A stretch of DNA of 28,421 bases from NCBI GenBank assembly GCA_021713415.1, contig JAKJJQ010000039.1:1-28421 (forward strand). Direction: 5' to 3'. The notes under the pieces were generated by a model. It ran no database searches. It was not told where the DNA came from and saw only the letters and a program-made list of their open reading frames with translations. Positions within the stretch are counted from its first letter, which is position 1. Each line of letters opens with the position of its first letter. Source of the stretch: M0027 sp021713415 (GTDB taxonomy: Bacteria; Pseudomonadota; Gammaproteobacteria; Francisellales; Francisellaceae). Positions 26,317 to 28,421 of this stretch are shown one piece after another. Position numbers and translations under genes: made by a program.

Positions 26317-27216
26317 TTAAGCAATTTCTCTTAGCATTGGAAAATCTAATGCTTCTCGAGCATCATAATAACTTTGTGCTACCTTCTTAGCTAAAGCACG
26401 AACACGCAAGATATAGCCCTGTCGCTCAGTGACAGAAACTGCATGGCGGGCATCTAACATGTTAAATGTATGGGATGCTTTTAGCATCATTTCATAAGCT
26501 GGTAATGGTAATTTTTTATCAATTAATCGATTGGCTTCTCGTTCTAAATAATCAAATTGAGTTAATAGAAAATCTACATCTGCTTCTTCAAAATTATAAT
26601 GTGACATTTCAACTTCATTTTGTTTAAATACATCACCATAATAGACTGGACCATTTGGTCCTTCTGACCAAATTAAATCATACATTGTATTGACATTTTG
26701 AACATACATTGCAAGACGCTCAAGGCCATAAGTAATCTCTCCTGTTACAGGCTTACAATCAAGTCCTCCCACTTGTTGAAAGTAGGTAAACTGTGTTACT
26801 TCCATGCCGTTTGCCCAAACTTCCCAACCTAAGCCCCAAGCACCTAATGTTGGTGACTCCCAGTTATCTTCAACAAAACGAATATCATGAATTAATGGGT
26901 CAAAGCCTAATACTTTTAATGAACCTAAATATAATTCTTGTATATTATCTGGAGATGGCTTCATGACTACTTGGAATTGATAATAATGCTGGCCACGATT
27001 AGGGTTTTCACCATAACGCCCATCGGTTGGTCTACGTGAGGGTTGCACATAAGCTGCATTCCACGGTTCAGGGCCAATTGAACGTAAAAATGTTGCTGGA
27101 TGAAAAGTACCAGCTCCTACTTCCATATCATAGGGTTGTACAATAATACACCCTTGCTCTGCCCAATAATTTTGTAGCGCAAATATCATCTCTTGAAATG
27201 TCATTACCTTTGACAT
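26317..27216 (-). CDS. glyQ: Glycyl-tRNA synthetase alpha subunit
   Basis: This is the catalytic subunit of the bacterial alpha2beta2 glycyl-tRNA synthetase, which charges tRNA-Gly. The 299-residue length is normal. Class II synthetase and GlyQ features are clear: TFQEMIFALQNYWAEQGC at the start, VQPYDMEVGAGTFHP, QPSRRPTDGRYGENPNR (motif 2 loop) and ITYGLERLAMY (motif 3). An AGAGG ribosome site lies about 5 nt before the ATG. In most bacteria glyS (beta) follows directly; here rmuC follows instead, and no glyS is in this window. Confidence 0.96.
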   Translation of the reverse strand: MSKVMTFQEMIFALQNYWAEQGCIIVQPYDMEVGAGTFHPATFLRSIGPEPWNAAYVQPSRRPTDGRYGENPNRGQHYYQFQVVMKPSPDNIQELYLGSLKVLGFDPLIHDIRFVEDNWESPTLGAWGLGWEVWANGMEVTQFTYFQQVGGLDCKPVTGEITYGLERLAMYVQNVNTMYDLIWSEGPNGPVYYGDVFKQNEVEMSHYNFEEADVDFLLTQFDYLEREANRLIDKKLPLPAYEMMLKASHTFNMLDARHAVSVTERQGYILRVRALAKKVAQSYYDAREALDFPMLREIA

Positions 27217-27264
27217 AGAAACCTCTTAATCTTAAATAAATTATATTTTAAATCTAGGATTGGT

Positions 27265-27293
27265 AGTATATCAAAGGTTTAGATTTAGCTTAA
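27265..27293 (-). promoter_or_regulatory. Candidate promoter of glyQ
   Basis: On the minus strand TTAAGC (27293-27288) and TATACT (27270-27265) are 17 nt apart; the -10 box matches 5/6, the -35 box only 3/6. The -10 is framed by an 8-bp inverted repeat (27249-27256 with 27280-27287, 23-nt spacer), which might be an operator or part of the ankyrin gene's transcript end. Confidence 0.3.
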
Positions 27294-27302
27294 GATAAAT
27301 CT

Positions 27303-28307
27303 TTAAAGACCTGCCTCTAAACTACTAGAAGATTTTTTAGTTTCCATACCACTAAATATTTTTTGGCTTTCTAAATATTGAGGTTTATTTCCACTATCCA
27401 TGCGAATATCTGGATCTGCCCCAGCTCCTAATAGTACTCCAACAATTTCTTTATATTTTTCACTTTCTTTTCCTTTACTAAAGGCATACGCATAATGTAA
27501 TGGCGTAGGGCCATTGCCAAATAATTGAGTATTAAGTTCTACCTCTTTTGAAACTAATAGTTTAACTGTCTCGATAGAACCTGATCTAACAGCTGCATGT
27601 AATGGTGTATTAAATACTTTTATATTTTCAATACTTCCATCTTCGATTATTTCTTCATAATTCACATTTGCACCAGCATCAAGTAATTTTTCTACTTCTA
27701 CAAAATTTCCCTCTTTCGCATAAAACAATAAATTATTATCAAGCTCTTGTTGTAACATTTCTGCTATTACAACATGACCAAATCTTAACGCATAATCACG
27801 TGATGTTTTGCCTCCATTATCCCTTAAAGTAATATCAGCACCATATTTGATCAATAAACCTACAACTTCAGCATGATCAAAAAGTGCTGCAATATGTAAT
27901 GGCGTAGGACCATTGCCAAATAATTGAGTATTAAGTTTTGCACCTTTTGAAACTAATAGTTTAACTGTCTCAATAGAACCTGCTCTAATAGCTGCATGTA
28001 ATGGTGTGTTAAATACTTTTATATCTTCAATACTACCATCTTGAATTATTTCTTCATAATTAGCATTTGCATCAGCATCAAGTAATTTTTTTACTTCATC
28101 AAAATTACCCTCTTTCGCATAAAGCAATAAATCATTATTAAGTTTTTGTTGTAACATTTCTGCTATTACAACATGACCAAATCTTAACGCATAATCACGT
28201 GATGTTTTGCCTCCATTATCCCTTAAAGTAATATCAGCACCATATTTGATCAATAATTCTACAACTTCAGCATGACCTTCTAAAGCTGCAATATCAGGGT
28301 AAACGCA
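27303..28307 (-). pseudogene. Ankyrin-repeat protein gene, 5'-truncated
   Basis: The frame is open from just after a TGA (28310-28308) and codes for about 334 residues, but has no ATG or ribosome site near its beginning. A TTG at 28253 would give 316 residues, cutting into the first ankyrin repeat. Ankyrin consensus pieces are clear: PDIAALEGHAEVVELLIKYGAD, NTPLHAAIRAGSIETVKLLVSKGA, GPTPLHIAALFDHAEVV and, near the C-terminus, IVGVLLGAGADPDIRMD. Two 133-residue blocks are near-duplicates. The last 25 residues are Ser/Lys-rich and disordered-looking. Ankyrin proteins of host-associated bacteria often act inside host cells, but no secretion signal is evident. The missing 5' end is best explained by an insertion or rearrangement at about 28294. 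Confidence 0.75.
27497..28294 (-). repeat. Tandem duplication, two 399-bp copies, inside the ankyrin gene
   Basis: Copy 1 (27497-27895) and copy 2 (27896-28294) repeat with a period of 399 bp (133 codons). A stretch of about 110 bp (27747-27857 versus 28146-28256) is identical between them, while other parts differ by scattered substitutions, and the translated copies are roughly 85% alike by eye. The copy 2 homology ends exactly at the junction with unrelated DNA. Confidence 0.8.
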
Positions 28308-28421
28308 TCAAAAAGTTAATAAATATAGTGCATTGATCTGATTTTTATAGCATTTTATTTATCAGGTAGAATTATCTGGAAAATAAAATGAATTCAATAT
28401 TTGTAGAATGTTTTGGCTCAA
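28295..28421. mobile_element. Possible start of an inserted element (end outside window)
   Basis: Ankyrin homology stops at 28294. The following DNA begins CAGGGTAAACGCATC and has no similarity to the expected next ankyrin unit. About 90 bp further on, a plus-strand ATG (28388) opens a frame that runs off the window. An insertion-sequence end followed by its transposase gene would look like this, but neither a terminal inverted repeat partner nor a target duplication can be seen. Confidence 0.35.
28388..28421 (+). CDS. Possible start of an unidentified gene (partial)
   Basis: The ATG at 28388-28390 is preceded by TGGA with a 7-nt spacing and opens 11 codons (MNSIFVECFGS) before the window ends. 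This is too short to identify. A transposase of the putative inserted element is one possibility. Confidence 0.25.
   Translation, partial: MNSIFVECFGS

Noticed and set aside
1..28421. CRISPR arrays, tRNA or rRNA genes
   Set aside because: No regularly spaced short repeats, cloverleaf-like segment or rRNA-like stretch was seen on either strand by eye.

Overview
This window is an AT-rich piece of bacterial chromosome, about one third G+C by eye. It looks gammaproteobacterial: GlyQ, RmuC, TyrP and the tyrosine-degradation enzymes are of proteobacterial type, and the GT9 heptosyltransferase-like genes imply a Gram-negative envelope. Ankyrin repeats, a degenerate Rab-GTPase-like remnant and a very large unrecognised alpha-helical protein suggest a host-associated lineage, for example Legionellales or Thiotrichales. 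The species cannot be named from the sequence alone.

Region 1 (1-3.3 kb) is a degraded accessory patch. It holds the 5' part of an IS200/IS605 transposase with its hairpin-bearing left end, a Rab-like small GTPase remnant that has lost its P-loop half where it meets the IS, an unknown helical gene split by an in-frame stop, another unknown gene, and a tyrosine recombinase that stops just before its last catalytic motifs.

Region 2 (3.5-6.1 kb) is a translationally coupled pair: a lipoprotein with beta-propeller-like repeats and a LuxR-type HTH protein.

Region 3 (6.1-15.8 kb) is a nearly self-contained tyrosine catabolic island. TyrP imports tyrosine. An amino-acid dehydrogenase could make 4-hydroxyphenylpyruvate. 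HppD, HmgA, MaiA and FahA convert it to fumarate and acetoacetate. A divergently transcribed AMP-forming CoA ligase could activate the acetoacetate. A DUF4286 protein sits inside the operon, and a weak terminator overlaps the fahA stop codon.

Region 4 (15.8-21.5 kb) holds five glycosyltransferases (two GT9, three GT-B fold of GT4/GT1 type) in two divergent, overlapping transcription units. They probably build lipopolysaccharide core or another surface glycan.

Region 5 (21.5-28.4 kb) is all on the minus strand: a 1071-residue alpha-solenoid-like protein of unknown function, RmuC, GlyQ without an adjacent glyS, and a 5'-truncated ankyrin gene containing a 399-bp tandem duplication. The ankyrin homology stops abruptly at about 28294, where what may be another mobile element begins.
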